Source: UBA5314 sp040217815
GTDB taxonomy: Bacteria > Bacillota > Syntrophomonadia > Syntrophomonadales > Syntrophomonadaceae
Assembly: GCA_040217815.1 (NCBI GenBank)
Contig: JBEHWI010000015.1
Coordinates: 17,442-81,441 of the forward strand
Length of the DNA stretch: 64,000 nucleotides
Reading direction: 5' to 3'
Below the pieces are notes generated by a model. That model did no database searches, was not told where the DNA came from, and saw only the letters and a program-made list of their open reading frames with translations. Made by a program: the position numbers and the translations under genes. How positions within the stretch are numbered: position 1 is the first letter of the stretch; each line of letters begins with the position of its first letter. This document shows, one piece after another, positions 43,001 to 52,596 of the stretch.

Positions 43001-45155
43001 GTTTCTCTCTCCTTTTTTCAAACTCTCGAACGATGGTTTCCGGGTACTCGATCCGTTTATGGTAGATGCCCTCCAGAATTTTGCAAAAAGAGTCTCTTAT
43101 TATATCCAGATCCCTGAAGGTCAGGTCACAGGACTCTAACTGCCCATCGTCAAATCTATCCTTGATAAGCATGCGGACCATATTCCTGATCCGGTCCGGG
43201 GTGGGATCCTGCAGAGACCGCACACCGGATTCAACTATATCGGCCAGCATAACCAAGGCCACTTCTTTGCTTTGCGGTTTGGGCCCCTCATAACGAAAGC
43301 TGTCTTCGCTGAGGTTTCCTTCCCGGTCTTCCTCCAGGGCCCGTGTATAAAAATACTTGGCCAGGCTGGTGCCGTGGTGCTGTTCGATAAAATCCACTAT
43401 GGCCTGGGGAAGGCGCGCTTCCCGGGCAAAATCAACCCCGTCCCGCACGTGGGAGGTTATTATCAGAGCGCTCAAAGCCGGCGCAATTTTTTCGTGGGGG
43501 TTTTCAAAACTCCTCTGGTTTTCCACAAAATACTCTGGTCGTTTTACTTTGCCTATATCATGATAATACGCGCCGACCCTAACCAGCAAGGGATTAGCTC
43601 CTATAGACTCGGCGGAGGCCTCGGCCAGGTTCCCCACCATCAAGCTGTGGTGGTAGGTTCCGGGGGCCTCAATAAGTAGTTTGCGCAGCAGTTCATGATT
43701 GGGGTTGGAGAGCTCCAGGAGACGAATCATGCTGGTAATAGAAAAAGCACTTTCCAAAAGGGTCAGAGAACCGATCATCATAATGGAGGAAAGCATACCA
43801 TTTACAGCGCCAATTACGGCGCCGGTTATAGCATAATCGACAGTCAATTGGCCATTTATCAAGGCCATATTAAATATGGTAAAAATGTTTATAAGCGCAA
43901 TATAAAGACCTGATTTGGCCAGATCAGACATCTGGGTGAGGCGGTGAACCCGGAAAATCCCGACAATGCCGCCGGCAAAGGCTACCACCGTGTAGGCCAG
44001 CTGATTGCCGTCGTTTAGCAGACCGGTAAATACGGCCATTAGCATAGTAAAAAAGTAGGCCAGGCGGTTGTTAAGCAGGATGGCGACAAGCATAGAGCCG
44101 GCTGCCACTGGGGCCAGAAAACCCCGCAGCACATTGATGTCGGGCTGGTCGCTGATCCTTATGATATTGGCTAGCCGTGAGGTAAGCAGAATTAATATAA
44201 AAATGATTCCGATCATTATCAGCAGGCGGTCGTCGTTGTATATTTCTCGATTGTAGCGGCGCAAATACTCGATGATCAGCCAGAAAGCCAGAATGGTAAA
44301 GACCCCATAGCCCGCCACCGTTAGAGGATAGTTCTTGTTCCTCTGCAGACCCAGCTGCTCCAGAACGGATATCTGTTCCTGGGTGACCCGCTCCCCTTCG
44401 CGAACGATTACCTCGCCCACCTTTATAGTTTTTTGAACCGGCTGAACGGCATTCATGGCTTCAGTAACCGCTTTATCAGTGGCTTCCCGGTCATACAAAA
44501 AAGTGGGTCTCAGGTTGTTAATAACTGCAATTTTTATAATATCCCGGGCAGATGGAGCGTAGGCATACTTATCTATGGCCTGATCGGCCTGGGTGTAAGC
44601 ACTGTCCAGGGTATCCTCCTTAATAGGATTGCTCATGATGGCTTCGGCCACATCCAGACTGGCTTTGCGGATCTGCTCAAAATCACCCGGGGGGCGATCC
44701 AGGGCATACTGAGCCAGCTCCTGATAGCTGTATTGAAGTTTTACCTTGTCGCTTTTGTTGCTGGTTTCCAAAAGGAAGGTCAGTTTGGCTTTTCGCTCAT
44801 TGTCATCTGTAGCGGTCAATATGGTATTGATATTGGTGTAAAAAGTGTTTATATCATTGCGGGTATTGGTTGGAGCGTACTTGTTTTCCTGATACACTTT
44901 CTGAACCCGCTGGCCGGCCTGACGCTTGGCTTCATCAGTCTGTTTTTGATCGGTCACTATGGCGGTTACAGTTGACTGAATAGTACGGGTGGCAACCTCG
45001 TCAACCCTCATGTTAAGCTGGCTGGGAGTTGATTTACTATAGAATACGAGAATGGTGAGGGTAAAGAAGATCAGTCCCCCAACCAGTCGTTTGGTGCTCG
45101 AACGTTGAAAATAAGAAGCGATTTTCCGCCATAGAAACCCTGCTATATTAGCCAT
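42954..45155 (-). CDS. pgpH: 7TM-HD phosphodiesterase PgpH/YqfF (c-di-AMP hydrolase)
   Basis: 733 residues. An N-terminal helix is followed by an extracellular 7TMR-HDED domain (about 55-270), seven membrane helices (about 275-480) and a cytoplasmic HD domain with TYHHSLMVGNLAEA and YYHDIGKVKRPEYF holding the metal ligands. Known members cleave c-di-AMP to pApA and affect osmolyte and cell-wall homeostasis. It follows phoH after 38 bases. Confidence 0.95.
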   Translation of the reverse strand: MANIAGFLWRKIASYFQRSSTKRLVGGLIFFTLTILVFYSKSTPSQLNMRVDEVATRTIQSTVTAIVTDQKQTDEAKRQAGQRVQKVYQENKYAPTNTRNDINTFYTNINTILTATDDNERKAKLTFLLETSNKSDKVKLQYSYQELAQYALDRPPGDFEQIRKASLDVAEAIMSNPIKEDTLDSAYTQADQAIDKYAYAPSARDIIKIAVINNLRPTFLYDREATDKAVTEAMNAVQPVQKTIKVGEVIVREGERVTQEQISVLEQLGLQRNKNYPLTVAGYGVFTILAFWLIIEYLRRYNREIYNDDRLLIMIGIIFILILLTSRLANIIRISDQPDINVLRGFLAPVAAGSMLVAILLNNRLAYFFTMLMAVFTGLLNDGNQLAYTVVAFAGGIVGIFRVHRLTQMSDLAKSGLYIALINIFTIFNMALINGQLTVDYAITGAVIGAVNGMLSSIMMIGSLTLLESAFSITSMIRLLELSNPNHELLRKLLIEAPGTYHHSLMVGNLAEASAESIGANPLLVRVGAYYHDIGKVKRPEYFVENQRSFENPHEKIAPALSALIITSHVRDGVDFAREARLPQAIVDFIEQHHGTSLAKYFYTRALEEDREGNLSEDSFRYEGPKPQSKEVALVMLADIVESGVRSLQDPTPDRIRNMVRMLIKDRFDDGQLESCDLTFRDLDIIRDSFCKILEGIYHKRIEYPETIVREFEKRREKHGDHDYKPAEQSPVQ

Positions 45156-45193
45156 AGGTAATCTTTTGCTCCTTAAATAAAACGGGGATTAAC

Positions 45194-46168
45194 CTAATCC
45201 CTGGTGTTTAGCCCCGCTTCAAAACTCTCATAGGCATCTATTATCTTCTGAACCAGTGGATGTCTGATAACGTCCTCCTTGGTTAAATACTCGAAAGAAA
45301 CACCTTTAACCGCGGACAGTATTTTTTGGATTTCAATGAGCCCCGAGTATTCTTCGCGAGGCAGATCCACCTGGGTAATATCACCGGTTATAACTGCCTT
45401 GGACCCAAAACCCAGCCGGGTTAAAAACATCTTCATCTGCTGGGGGGTGGTGTTCTGAGCCTCATCCAGTATTATAAATGCGTCATTTAAGGTCCTGCCG
45501 CGCATATAGGCCAAAGGCGCGACTTCAATTACGTTTTTATCAAGGTAGCGCTGGGTTACATCCACACCCAGTATGTCAAAAAGGCCGTCATAAAGTGGCC
45601 TAAGATAAGGGTTGACCTTTTCGATAAAATCACCAGGTAGAAAGCCCAGTTTTTCGCCGGCTTCAACTGCCGGGCGAACCAGGATAATACGCTCAACCTC
45701 CCGGCTTTTTAAGGCCCGCACCGCCATTACCACTGCCAGGTAGGTCTTGCCCGTTCCGGCCGGTCCAATGCCAAACACTACGTCATCCCGCAGTATGGAC
45801 TGGACATACCGTTTTTGCCCCAGGGTTTTGGCCTTGATAGGTTTTCCCCGGGCCGAGCTTAATATCACGCCCCCGGTAATATCCTGGTGTTTGGCCTTGT
45901 TACCCTGCTGTACCAATCCTGACACGTAATTTATATCGGATAATTTGAGCTGTCCTTCGCCTTCAACTATATCCAGAAGGGCATTGACGATGTCCAATGC
46001 CCGGTTAACATCTTCCTCCTGGCCCTTGATAAAAACTTCTCCACCGCGAGCGTGCAGTTCTGCCTGGCACACCTCTTTTAGATGTTTGAAGTTTTCATCC
46101 CCCGAACCGAAAAATACGGCTGCTTGCAGGTTGTCCCCTATGGATACGACCGCTTCTTTTTCCGCCAA
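45194..46168 (-). CDS. phoH: PhoH-like P-loop ATPase
   Basis: 324 residues. An N-terminal KH-like part is followed by the ATPase core with FGIGPAGTGKTYLAV, RPAVEAGEKLGFLPGD, DEAQNTTPQQMKMFLTRLG and TGDITQVDLP. It may act as an RNA helicase or nuclease partner near YbeY. The 147 bases upstream hold a TATAAT but no clear -35. Confidence 0.95.
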   Translation of the reverse strand: MAEKEAVVSIGDNLQAAVFFGSGDENFKHLKEVCQAELHARGGEVFIKGQEEDVNRALDIVNALLDIVEGEGQLKLSDINYVSGLVQQGNKAKHQDITGGVILSSARGKPIKAKTLGQKRYVQSILRDDVVFGIGPAGTGKTYLAVVMAVRALKSREVERIILVRPAVEAGEKLGFLPGDFIEKVNPYLRPLYDGLFDILGVDVTQRYLDKNVIEVAPLAYMRGRTLNDAFIILDEAQNTTPQQMKMFLTRLGFGSKAVITGDITQVDLPREEYSGLIEIQKILSAVKGVSFEYLTKEDVIRHPLVQKIIDAYESFEAGLNTRD

Positions 46169-46315
46169 TCATAAACCCCCTACATAGTAAGACATGCTCT
46201 TACCCTGGTATTACTGATTGCTCCATCGACAAAATAATGGTTTTCTGCCACAACATTGCCTTAAATTAGACAACAGCCAGGGTTTGAGTGTACTACGCTA
46301 TTATATCACATGAAG

Positions 46316-47539
46316 CTATTTCTTTGCCATTTGCTGCGGAGCAAACGACTGGGGTTGACCGATGTCTTCGATAACCTCAACAGCAACCTTTACCCTGAGG
46401 ATGGGATCGCTGGGTGACGACAAAACTTCAACCCGACAATCGTTGAAGGGTTTAGTGGTGTGCAAAAGGTCGGCTAGGTTCTTTAAGGCCCGTTCCCGGG
46501 CAATATTTACCGCCTCGTTTTCGGGATGCTCCTCCCTTTGCATTGATTGTTCCATGGCCGTAACTACCACCAGTGAGCATTCTCCCCAGGGCGTGTTGAA
46601 AGTTTTTACAGCAGTGCTGTTTTGAGCCATGGCAAATTCGCTTCCCTTTTTGATGACTAGCTTTCGCCAGGGAGTCTCGATATATGCCATGCGCGATTTT
46701 TCACCGGTTAAAACCAATTTTTCCGACGTCATAGCGCACTCTCCATAGCCTTCATACCAAACCCGGGCCATAACTGAACCCCTGGCCCGGACCGGGCTGG
46801 CCTTTTTGTTCATTTTCTCCTCTTCGCTCTCGGGGACATAAGGACTGCTAGGGGGGTCCAAAAGACCGGATATAAGTACGTCCCCTTTAACCACAACGTC
46901 CCCGGGCTTGACCGCTGCCTGCCCGTTTAATACCAGGATGTCGTCCACCACCCCATCGCGCAGCGCCACAATATGACAGGGGCCGGTTATTTCCTGGCTG
47001 GGCAGGACTTTTTCGACTATCTCGATCCGGGCCTTTACTCCCTTGATATTAACCCTGACATATGAAATTTCACTGATATCCCGGAGCATGGCGTCCTCCA
47101 CCTCTCTGGTGCTAAAGGTCCATTTGCCAGCCCCGCGGTATATACCCAAACGATGCGCATCGTCTAGAATTCGCTCTTCTCCTACCACCCGATTTCCGCT
47201 CACTTCTATCAGCCAGACGAAAGAAGAGAGGCAGTAGAGGGCAGCCACAAAGAAGAGTGCCCCCGCCAAAAAGCCCATACGGCGTTTCAATACCTGCTTA
47301 AAAAAAGGCAGCCCCTGTCTTCGGATGGCTTCCAGTTCAAAGCCGCCTTCGGCGCTGATCGATTGCAGGGCGTTAAACCCACTCTGGCGAACCCTGAAGC
47401 TTATTCCATCATCGCTCTTTTTAATGTTCCATAAAAAGATGCCCCGGGCCATGGCCATATTTACAACCTTCTCCAGGTTCTTTCCCTTTAGTTTTACGGT
47501 GACCATTCCGCCCAGTTGCTCAAAGATCTTTTTGCTCAT
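46316..47539 (-). CDS. yqfD: Sporulation protein YqfD
   Basis: 407 residues. One membrane helix (MGFLAGALFFVAALYCLSSFVWLIEVSG) follows an N-terminal domain of about 90 residues; the rest is a large, probably extracytoplasmic beta-rich part with VKARIEIVEKVLPSQEI. It belongs to the mother-cell programme in Bacillus; its precise function is unclear. Located after yqfC as usual. Confidence 0.92.
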   Translation of the reverse strand: MSKKIFEQLGGMVTVKLKGKNLEKVVNMAMARGIFLWNIKKSDDGISFRVRQSGFNALQSISAEGGFELEAIRRQGLPFFKQVLKRRMGFLAGALFFVAALYCLSSFVWLIEVSGNRVVGEERILDDAHRLGIYRGAGKWTFSTREVEDAMLRDISEISYVRVNIKGVKARIEIVEKVLPSQEITGPCHIVALRDGVVDDILVLNGQAAVKPGDVVVKGDVLISGLLDPPSSPYVPESEEEKMNKKASPVRARGSVMARVWYEGYGECAMTSEKLVLTGEKSRMAYIETPWRKLVIKKGSEFAMAQNSTAVKTFNTPWGECSLVVVTAMEQSMQREEHPENEAVNIARERALKNLADLLHTTKPFNDCRVEVLSSPSDPILRVKVAVEVIEDIGQPQSFAPQQMAKK

Positions 47540-47621
47540 CGCCGCCTCCTATATCCCGCCGGGAGCTTTCGGCTGGTGTATCAAAAGCTCAATGAATCGG
47601 TACCTCATAACGCCACTTGAC

Positions 47622-47900
47622 TTAATCCAGGTACCGCAAAGAGCGGACTTCTCCCACGATCGTCAGTTCATCAGGCATTAAAACGCTTATCTCCAGGCTT
47701 TTCCCTTCTATTTCGATGTACCCCCGACTAAGATTAATCCGCAAGCGCTCTGGACTGTATTCGATTATCCCCCGGTGGTTCTCAATATAGAGCTCGCCTT
47801 TGCCCACCAACGTAATCCTGGGTAAATCAAGAGCCAGGTCTTTGGGTATTTCCAATAGGTCAGCCACCGCCCGGCTAATGGCCTCTCTGCGCTTGCTCAT
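47622..47900 (-). CDS. yqfC: Sporulation protein YqfC
   Basis: 92 residues with LEIPKDLALDLPRITLVGKGELYIENHRGIIEYS, the YabP/YqfC signature that resembles a short beta-sandwich. Probably made under mother-cell sigma control with yqfD. ATG at 47900 follows GGGGAGGG; an upstream in-frame ATG at 47927 is less likely. Confidence 0.92.
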   Translation of the reverse strand: MSKRREAISRAVADLLEIPKDLALDLPRITLVGKGELYIENHRGIIEYSPERLRINLSRGYIEIEGKSLEISVLMPDELTIVGEVRSLRYLD

Positions 47901-47993
47901 TATTTTCCCTCCCCAAACTAGCATCACATAAATATATGCCCGGACCGCCCCTCACATTCTTGACCCCAACCTCACAGAGTGATCCGGCGCACT

Positions 47994-48021
47994 AAAAAAG
48001 CGCCCTTTTAAAAAGGCGCTT
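47994..48021 (-). terminator. Terminator after the small-peptide gene
   Basis: AAGCGCC and GGCGCTT pair, with AT pairs able to extend the stem; on the minus strand TTTTTT follows. It closes the transcript that contains the 33-residue peptide and possibly yqeY. Confidence 0.75.
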
Positions 48022-48099
48022 AAATGACAATGACCATTTATACCTGCGTGTATACCATCACAGGTTCGTAAACTAAAGGCATCAATCTAAATCATTAAA

Positions 48100-48201
48100 T
48101 TAATAGAATGCAAAAGACAATATGCTGACCATAAACGATAAGATCACAAACCCAACCACGATATACTTGAGGGTTTGTTGTTTCTTCATTCCCCGGTTCA
48201 T
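48100..48201 (-). CDS. 33-residue single-pass membrane peptide
   Basis: ATG at 48201, TAA at 48102. A basic start (MNRGMKKQQTLK) leads into a 20-residue hydrophobic helix (YIVVGFVILSFMVSILSFAF). It has the size and plan of the Firmicute stressosome anchor Prli42, but I cannot confirm homology. No strong ribosome binding site lies right before either possible ATG (48201 or 48189); an AAAGGATG is farther upstream. The following terminator supports a real transcript. Confidence 0.5.
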   Translation of the reverse strand: MNRGMKKQQTLKYIVVGFVILSFMVSILSFAFY

Positions 48202-48245
48202 CCGGCCCAAGACATTCTCATCCTTTCACTTGCTATTGGACCATT

Positions 48246-48278
48246 TAAGGCCCGGCAGGGCACGCCTGCCGGGCCTTA
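48246..48278. terminator. 14-bp GC-rich hairpin after yqeY
   Basis: TAAGGCCCGGCAGG and its exact complement enclose GCACG, right after the yqeY stop. There is no T-run on the minus strand, so it may be a processing or stability element rather than a full terminator. Confidence 0.5.
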
Positions 48279-48279
48279 T

Positions 48280-48732
48280 TTAGCTTAGCATTTCCTTGAC
48301 CATTTGGCTGACCTTTTTGCTGTCAGCCCTTCCCCTTAACTGAGGAAGCAGGGTTTTCATTACCAGGCCCATATCTTTTGCGCTGCTGGCACCAGTCTGG
48401 TTTATTGCCTCTTGTATTATACTCTTCAGCGCATCCTCATCCATTTGTTCGGGAAGATAATTAGTGAGAACTGCTATCTCTTCTTCCAACTGCTTTATAG
48501 ATTCCGACCTGTTGGCCTTTTGGTATTCTGGAATGGCATCTCTTCGTTTTTTTACTTCGCGGATAATCAGCTCAAGAATTTCATCGTTGTCAAGTTCCCT
48601 TTTCCTGGCTACCTCCGCTTCTTTTTGCGCCGCCCTGAGCAGCCTGATGGTTGAAAGACGTATTTTACCGGCCTCTCTCTGTTTCATGGCCTCTTTCATA
48701 TCAGCTATCAATCGCTCATTCAGGGACGACAA
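48280..48732 (-). CDS. yqeY: GatB/YqeY domain protein
   Basis: 150 residues, the helical YqeY fold with LIADMKEAMKQREAGKIRLSTIRLLRAAQKEAEVARKRELD and LTNYLPEQMDEDALKSIIQEAI. Related to the tail domain of GatB; its own role is unclear but it commonly follows rpsU. TTG start behind AAGGAGGAGG. Confidence 0.94.
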   Translation of the reverse strand: MSSLNERLIADMKEAMKQREAGKIRLSTIRLLRAAQKEAEVARKRELDNDEILELIIREVKKRRDAIPEYQKANRSESIKQLEEEIAVLTNYLPEQMDEDALKSIIQEAINQTGASSAKDMGLVMKTLLPQLRGRADSKKVSQMVKEMLS

Positions 48733-48747
48733 ACGGCCTCCTCCTCC

Positions 48748-48924
48748 TTAGAACTTTTTCTTTTTCCGGGCCGCTTCTGACTTCTTTTTTCTCTTCACAC
48801 TCGGTTTTTCATAATGATCATGTTTTCTAATATCTTGCATAACCCCTGCACGCTGACAGGAGCGCTTAAACCGCTTGAGAGCGCTATCCAGGGATTCGTT
48901 TTTACCGACTCTGACTTCGCTCAT
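48748..48924 (-). CDS. rpsU: 30S ribosomal protein bS21
   Basis: 58 residues with EVRVGKNESLDSALKRFKRSC and the C-terminal lysine-rich tail KRKKKSEAARKKKKF. ATG at 48924 has GAGGGGAGGG upstream. Part of hinT-rpsU-yqeY. Confidence 0.97.
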   Translation of the reverse strand: MSEVRVGKNESLDSALKRFKRSCQRAGVMQDIRKHDHYEKPSVKRKKKSEAARKKKKF

Positions 48925-48998
48925 TATATCCCTCCCCTCACCTACCAGCTGAATAAATGCCATACCATTGTACTATTTACTAGCTGCTGGAGTCAAGT

Positions 48999-49349
48999 TT
49001 AACCTGGAGGCCATTTCATCTCTCGGCCGCCCAGCAGGTGATAATGAAGATGAAATACGCTTTGACCTCCACCTTCACCACAATTGTTAACCACCCGGTA
49101 GCCTGCTCCATCGATTTTCAATTCTCTCGCCAGTTGTGCAGCTAGCAGCTGAATGTGTCCTAGCAGTTCGATATCCTTATCTGATGCCCGATCAAGGGAG
49201 TCAATATGTGCCTTGGGAATAATGAGTATATGTATCGGTGCCGAGGGGTTGATATCCTCTATGGCAACGACCTGCGCGTCTTCATACACAAGGCGGGCTG
49301 GAATCTCCTGCCCGGCTATTTTACAGAATATGCAATCCTGTGCGCTCAC
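48999..49349 (-). CDS. hinT: HIT-family nucleotide-binding protein (HinT)
   Basis: 116 residues. DCIFCKIAGQEIPA at the start and the histidine triad FHLHYHLLGGREM near the end. Such enzymes cleave nucleoside phosphoramidates. GTG start with GAGGAGGTG. Transcribed ahead of rpsU. Confidence 0.95.
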   Translation of the reverse strand: MSAQDCIFCKIAGQEIPARLVYEDAQVVAIEDINPSAPIHILIIPKAHIDSLDRASDKDIELLGHIQLLAAQLARELKIDGAGYRVVNNCGEGGGQSVFHLHYHLLGGREMKWPPG

Positions 49350-49480
49350 TAAGTCACCTCCTCACAAATATGTGGGGAACATTATATATTAAGTCTTCAG
49401 TCAGAAGACTATTCTTATACATTTTAGCAGATTTCAGGCCGCCATAGAAATAAATTATTATGCTTCCCATTGGCCCGTTA

Positions 49481-50773
49481 TTATTGACATTTTCTGCCCC
49501 GGCCGCCTGCTTTAAGCTCTACCTGAACCAATTCGCCCACTTCCGATCGGAAATCGGCAAATTCAACATTGAGGTAATTATCGGTCAATCCCCGGTACCT
49601 GTCATTACCCAAGGCCCGTTCCACCAGTACTTCCACTACCCGGCCTTCCTGGCTCTTGATAAAAGCCCTTTCTTTGTCCCTGGCCAGTTGCAGCAAAAGA
49701 CCGCTGCGCTCCTGTTTGTCATTCTCAGAAACTTTTCCCGGCATACAAGCCGCTGGCGTCCCTGGACGAGGCGAGTACTTAAATACGTGCATATCCCTCA
49801 AAGGCAGGTCTTTAACTAGGCTATACGTTTCCCCAAAATCAACCTGCTCCTCTCCCGGAAAGCCCACCATAACATCAGTGGTTATAGCTATGCCGGGAAT
49901 TTCAGCTGCCAGTTCCTCCACCAGGTTTTTAAAATAATCCCGCCTGTAGCCCCGGTTCATACCTTCTAAAATGCGATCGCTGCCGCTCTGCAGAGGGATG
50001 TGCAGGTGGCGGCAAATCCGCCGGCTGCCCTTTAAGATATCTATAAACATTCTGGATATTTCAAGTGGTTCTATCGAACCCAGACGCAGCCGGTAATCAT
50101 CCGGTGTTTCATCAAGCAGGTATTCTAGGAGCCGGGTCAGGTCCATGGGCGGAAGATCCCGTCCGTAGGCCCCTATGTGAATGCCGGTTAAAACGATTTC
50201 CCGGTATCCCAGACCAGTCAATTGAATAATTTCTTGTTTAATATCTTCGGCTTTTTTACTGCGCACCGGTCCGCGCGCCTGGGGCACTATGCAATAACTG
50301 CAGTGGGCCTCGCAGCCGTCTTCGATCTTTATAAAAGCCCGGGAGCGTTCATGCCTTAGGGTATAAAAGACCGGGCTCAAGTAGGCTTCCGGCCGGCCCG
50401 GGGTGAACTTGGGCCACGTTGTTTGACTGTTGTCAAGCTGCAACATCCTGTCTACCCACTCGGCAACCTGCTCTTTATTGCCTAAGACCAGGTCTACATC
50501 AGCCAGAGAGGCCAGTTTCTCCCCATCCACTTGCGCCAGACATCCCACGGCAATGATCCGCGCCCGGGGATTGCGCCGCCGGGCCCTTCTGATCAGTGCC
50601 CGGGATTTGCGATCGCTGACATGGGTTACCGTGCAGGTATTGATAATATAAACTTCGGCCTCCTGGGAAAAATCAACCAGTTCATATCCCTGGTTTAGTA
50701 AATCTTCCTTTATTGCTTCACTTTCTACCTGGTTTACCTTGCAGCCCAGGGTGGCCAGGGCTACTTTTATCAT
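49481..50773 (-). CDS. mtaB: tRNA t6A37 methylthiotransferase MtaB
   Basis: 430 residues. N-terminal UPF0004 domain with conserved Cys (LGCKVNQVES and INTCTVT), radical SAM core with CEAHCSYCIVPQARG, and a C-terminal TRAM domain. It adds the methylthio group to t6A37 in tRNAs for ANN codons such as tRNA-Lys. ATG at 50773 behind GGAGGAATAGC. Confidence 0.96.
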   Translation of the reverse strand: MIKVALATLGCKVNQVESEAIKEDLLNQGYELVDFSQEAEVYIINTCTVTHVSDRKSRALIRRARRRNPRARIIAVGCLAQVDGEKLASLADVDLVLGNKEQVAEWVDRMLQLDNSQTTWPKFTPGRPEAYLSPVFYTLRHERSRAFIKIEDGCEAHCSYCIVPQARGPVRSKKAEDIKQEIIQLTGLGYREIVLTGIHIGAYGRDLPPMDLTRLLEYLLDETPDDYRLRLGSIEPLEISRMFIDILKGSRRICRHLHIPLQSGSDRILEGMNRGYRRDYFKNLVEELAAEIPGIAITTDVMVGFPGEEQVDFGETYSLVKDLPLRDMHVFKYSPRPGTPAACMPGKVSENDKQERSGLLLQLARDKERAFIKSQEGRVVEVLVERALGNDRYRGLTDNYLNVEFADFRSEVGELVQVELKAGGRGRKCQ

Positions 50774-50830
50774 GCTATTCCTCCATCTGAAGGCCGCGCC
50801 CAATCCATATTATAATTTTGTGCAAGCTAT

Positions 50831-51574
50831 CTATCCGAGTTCATTCCGTTCATACAATATGATACTGGCGGCCACCAGACCGGCGGTTTCCGTGCGCAGG
50901 ATCCGCGGGCCCAATCCTCCCGCCAGGATTCCTCTGTTTCTGGCCGCCCTTACTTCCTCAGGCGTAAAGCCGCCTTCCGGTCCTATAATTATCCCCATTT
51001 CATCTCCCCATGATAGTTCGGGATCCCTCAGTAGCTCTTTTAGTCCCCGGGTCTGACGGTCTTCATAAAGTAGAATATCCTGGTGCTGACCGTAATTACT
51101 TATATACTGTTTAAGGCTCTGAACCGGATAGACCGGCGGAATATAACTGCGTTTGCACTGTTTACAGGCTTCGCGGGCTATAGACTGCCAGCGCTCCACT
51201 TTTTTAGCCGCCCGTTCGGGACTGAGTGATACTATACTGCGCTCGCTTTCCACCGGATAAATTTCGTAAATTCCTATTTCCACTGCCTTTTGGACAATAA
51301 AGTCCATCTTATCGCCCTTAGCCAGGGATTGAACCAGATTTAAACGCAGGCCTGGTTCTCGGCTTTGTTCTACCTGTGACAGTAGACGTGCAGTATAGCA
51401 AGTTCCCTCCATGGCTTCCAGTCTGGCCTTATATTCACTGCCCCGGCCGTCGAACAGGCCGATAATTTCTCCGGGCATAAGGCGCAAGACCACCTGTATA
51501 TGGCGGGTCTGGTCGGCATCAAGCAGAGCCCATTCGCCTTTTATGTTTTCTGGTTCAACAAAAAAGCGGTGCAC
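50831..51574 (-). CDS. rsmE: 16S rRNA (uracil1498-N3)-methyltransferase RsmE
   Basis: 247-residue SPOUT enzyme. MHRFFVEPENI at the start, QSLAKGDKMDFIVQKAVEIGI in the middle and IIIGPEGGFTPEEV with LGPRILRTETA as the SAM knot. It follows prmA in the dnaK gene region, a common order. Confidence 0.96.
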   Translation of the reverse strand: MHRFFVEPENIKGEWALLDADQTRHIQVVLRLMPGEIIGLFDGRGSEYKARLEAMEGTCYTARLLSQVEQSREPGLRLNLVQSLAKGDKMDFIVQKAVEIGIYEIYPVESERSIVSLSPERAAKKVERWQSIAREACKQCKRSYIPPVYPVQSLKQYISNYGQHQDILLYEDRQTRGLKELLRDPELSWGDEMGIIIGPEGGFTPEEVRAARNRGILAGGLGPRILRTETAGLVAASIILYERNELG

Positions 51575-51633
51575 AGGCCACTGCTCCTTCCAGCCCCGTT
51601 GTTCATCCTACCTAATATAACGCAATTAATGCC

Positions 51634-52557
51634 CTATACCCTTCTAGCAGCTACTCCGATCCAATCGACATCAGTAAGCACTTGTTCAATGCGAAATCCG
51701 CATTTCTCTAATTGCTTTTGCACACCGGGCCAGCGCCCTTCCACAATCCCAGAGCCGAAAAACCAGCCCCCCTCTTGAAGAGCTGCGGCTGCCGCTGGAA
51801 TTAGGTCTACAACAACTTCGGCCGTTATGTTGGCCAGGATGACGTCTGCTGTACGGCTGGCCAACTCCTCCCCGATATCACCGGAGCGCACCTCAATAAT
51901 ATGATCAAAACCGTTTAAACGAACGTTTTCACAGGCGATCTTGGCTGCCAAATCGTCTATATCCATGGCAAAAACCTGGGAGGCTCCGAGATGGGCGGCA
52001 GCAATGGAGAGTATGCCTGAACCGCACCCGGCGTCAATAACTTTTTCCTGCCCTTTTATATATTGATCGATAAAGCGCAGGCAGAACCTGGTTGAAGCAT
52101 GAATACCGGTGCCGAAAGCCATGCCCGGATCAATCTCAATAATTTTCTCCTCATCGGCGGGCTGGTATTCTTCCCATGAGGGCTTTATGACCAGCCGCTG
52201 GCCTACTTTGAAAGTATGGTAATATTTTTTCCAGGATTCCTCCCAGTTTTCGTCCTTAACCTCGCTGATAAATATGCGGCACTGGACTCCGAAATTTTCC
52301 TCAACCCTCATTAAAGAAACCTCCAATTCAGAGATGGCTTCTTTTTCTTCGGGAAAATAGGCTTTAACTACGATAAACTCATGCTCCAAAAAGTCGGGAG
52401 ACACGATGGTCGGATCCCAGCCGTTTTTATTAATGTACGTACGGGCCGCCTGGGGGTCTTCAATAACCACCCCGCCCGAACCCATGCGATGGAGTATACC
52501 AGCCACAGCTTCCACGCACACTCCTTCGGTCAATACACTGATTTCTTTCCAATTCAT
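51634..52557 (-). CDS. prmA: Ribosomal protein L11 methyltransferase PrmA
   Basis: 307 residues. The SAM-binding motif I is VIDAGCGSGILSIAAAHLGA; motif IV DVILANITAEVVVDLIP. It trimethylates L11. ATG at 52557 was chosen; in-frame TTG codons upstream would add eight residues. Directly after dnaJ. Confidence 0.95.
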   Translation of the reverse strand: MNWKEISVLTEGVCVEAVAGILHRMGSGGVVIEDPQAARTYINKNGWDPTIVSPDFLEHEFIVVKAYFPEEKEAISELEVSLMRVEENFGVQCRIFISEVKDENWEESWKKYYHTFKVGQRLVIKPSWEEYQPADEEKIIEIDPGMAFGTGIHASTRFCLRFIDQYIKGQEKVIDAGCGSGILSIAAAHLGASQVFAMDIDDLAAKIACENVRLNGFDHIIEVRSGDIGEELASRTADVILANITAEVVVDLIPAAAAALQEGGWFFGSGIVEGRWPGVQKQLEKCGFRIEQVLTDVDWIGVAARRV

Positions 52558-52596
52558 TAGCGTCAAGCCTTTCCAGTACAATATACAGATGTTTTA

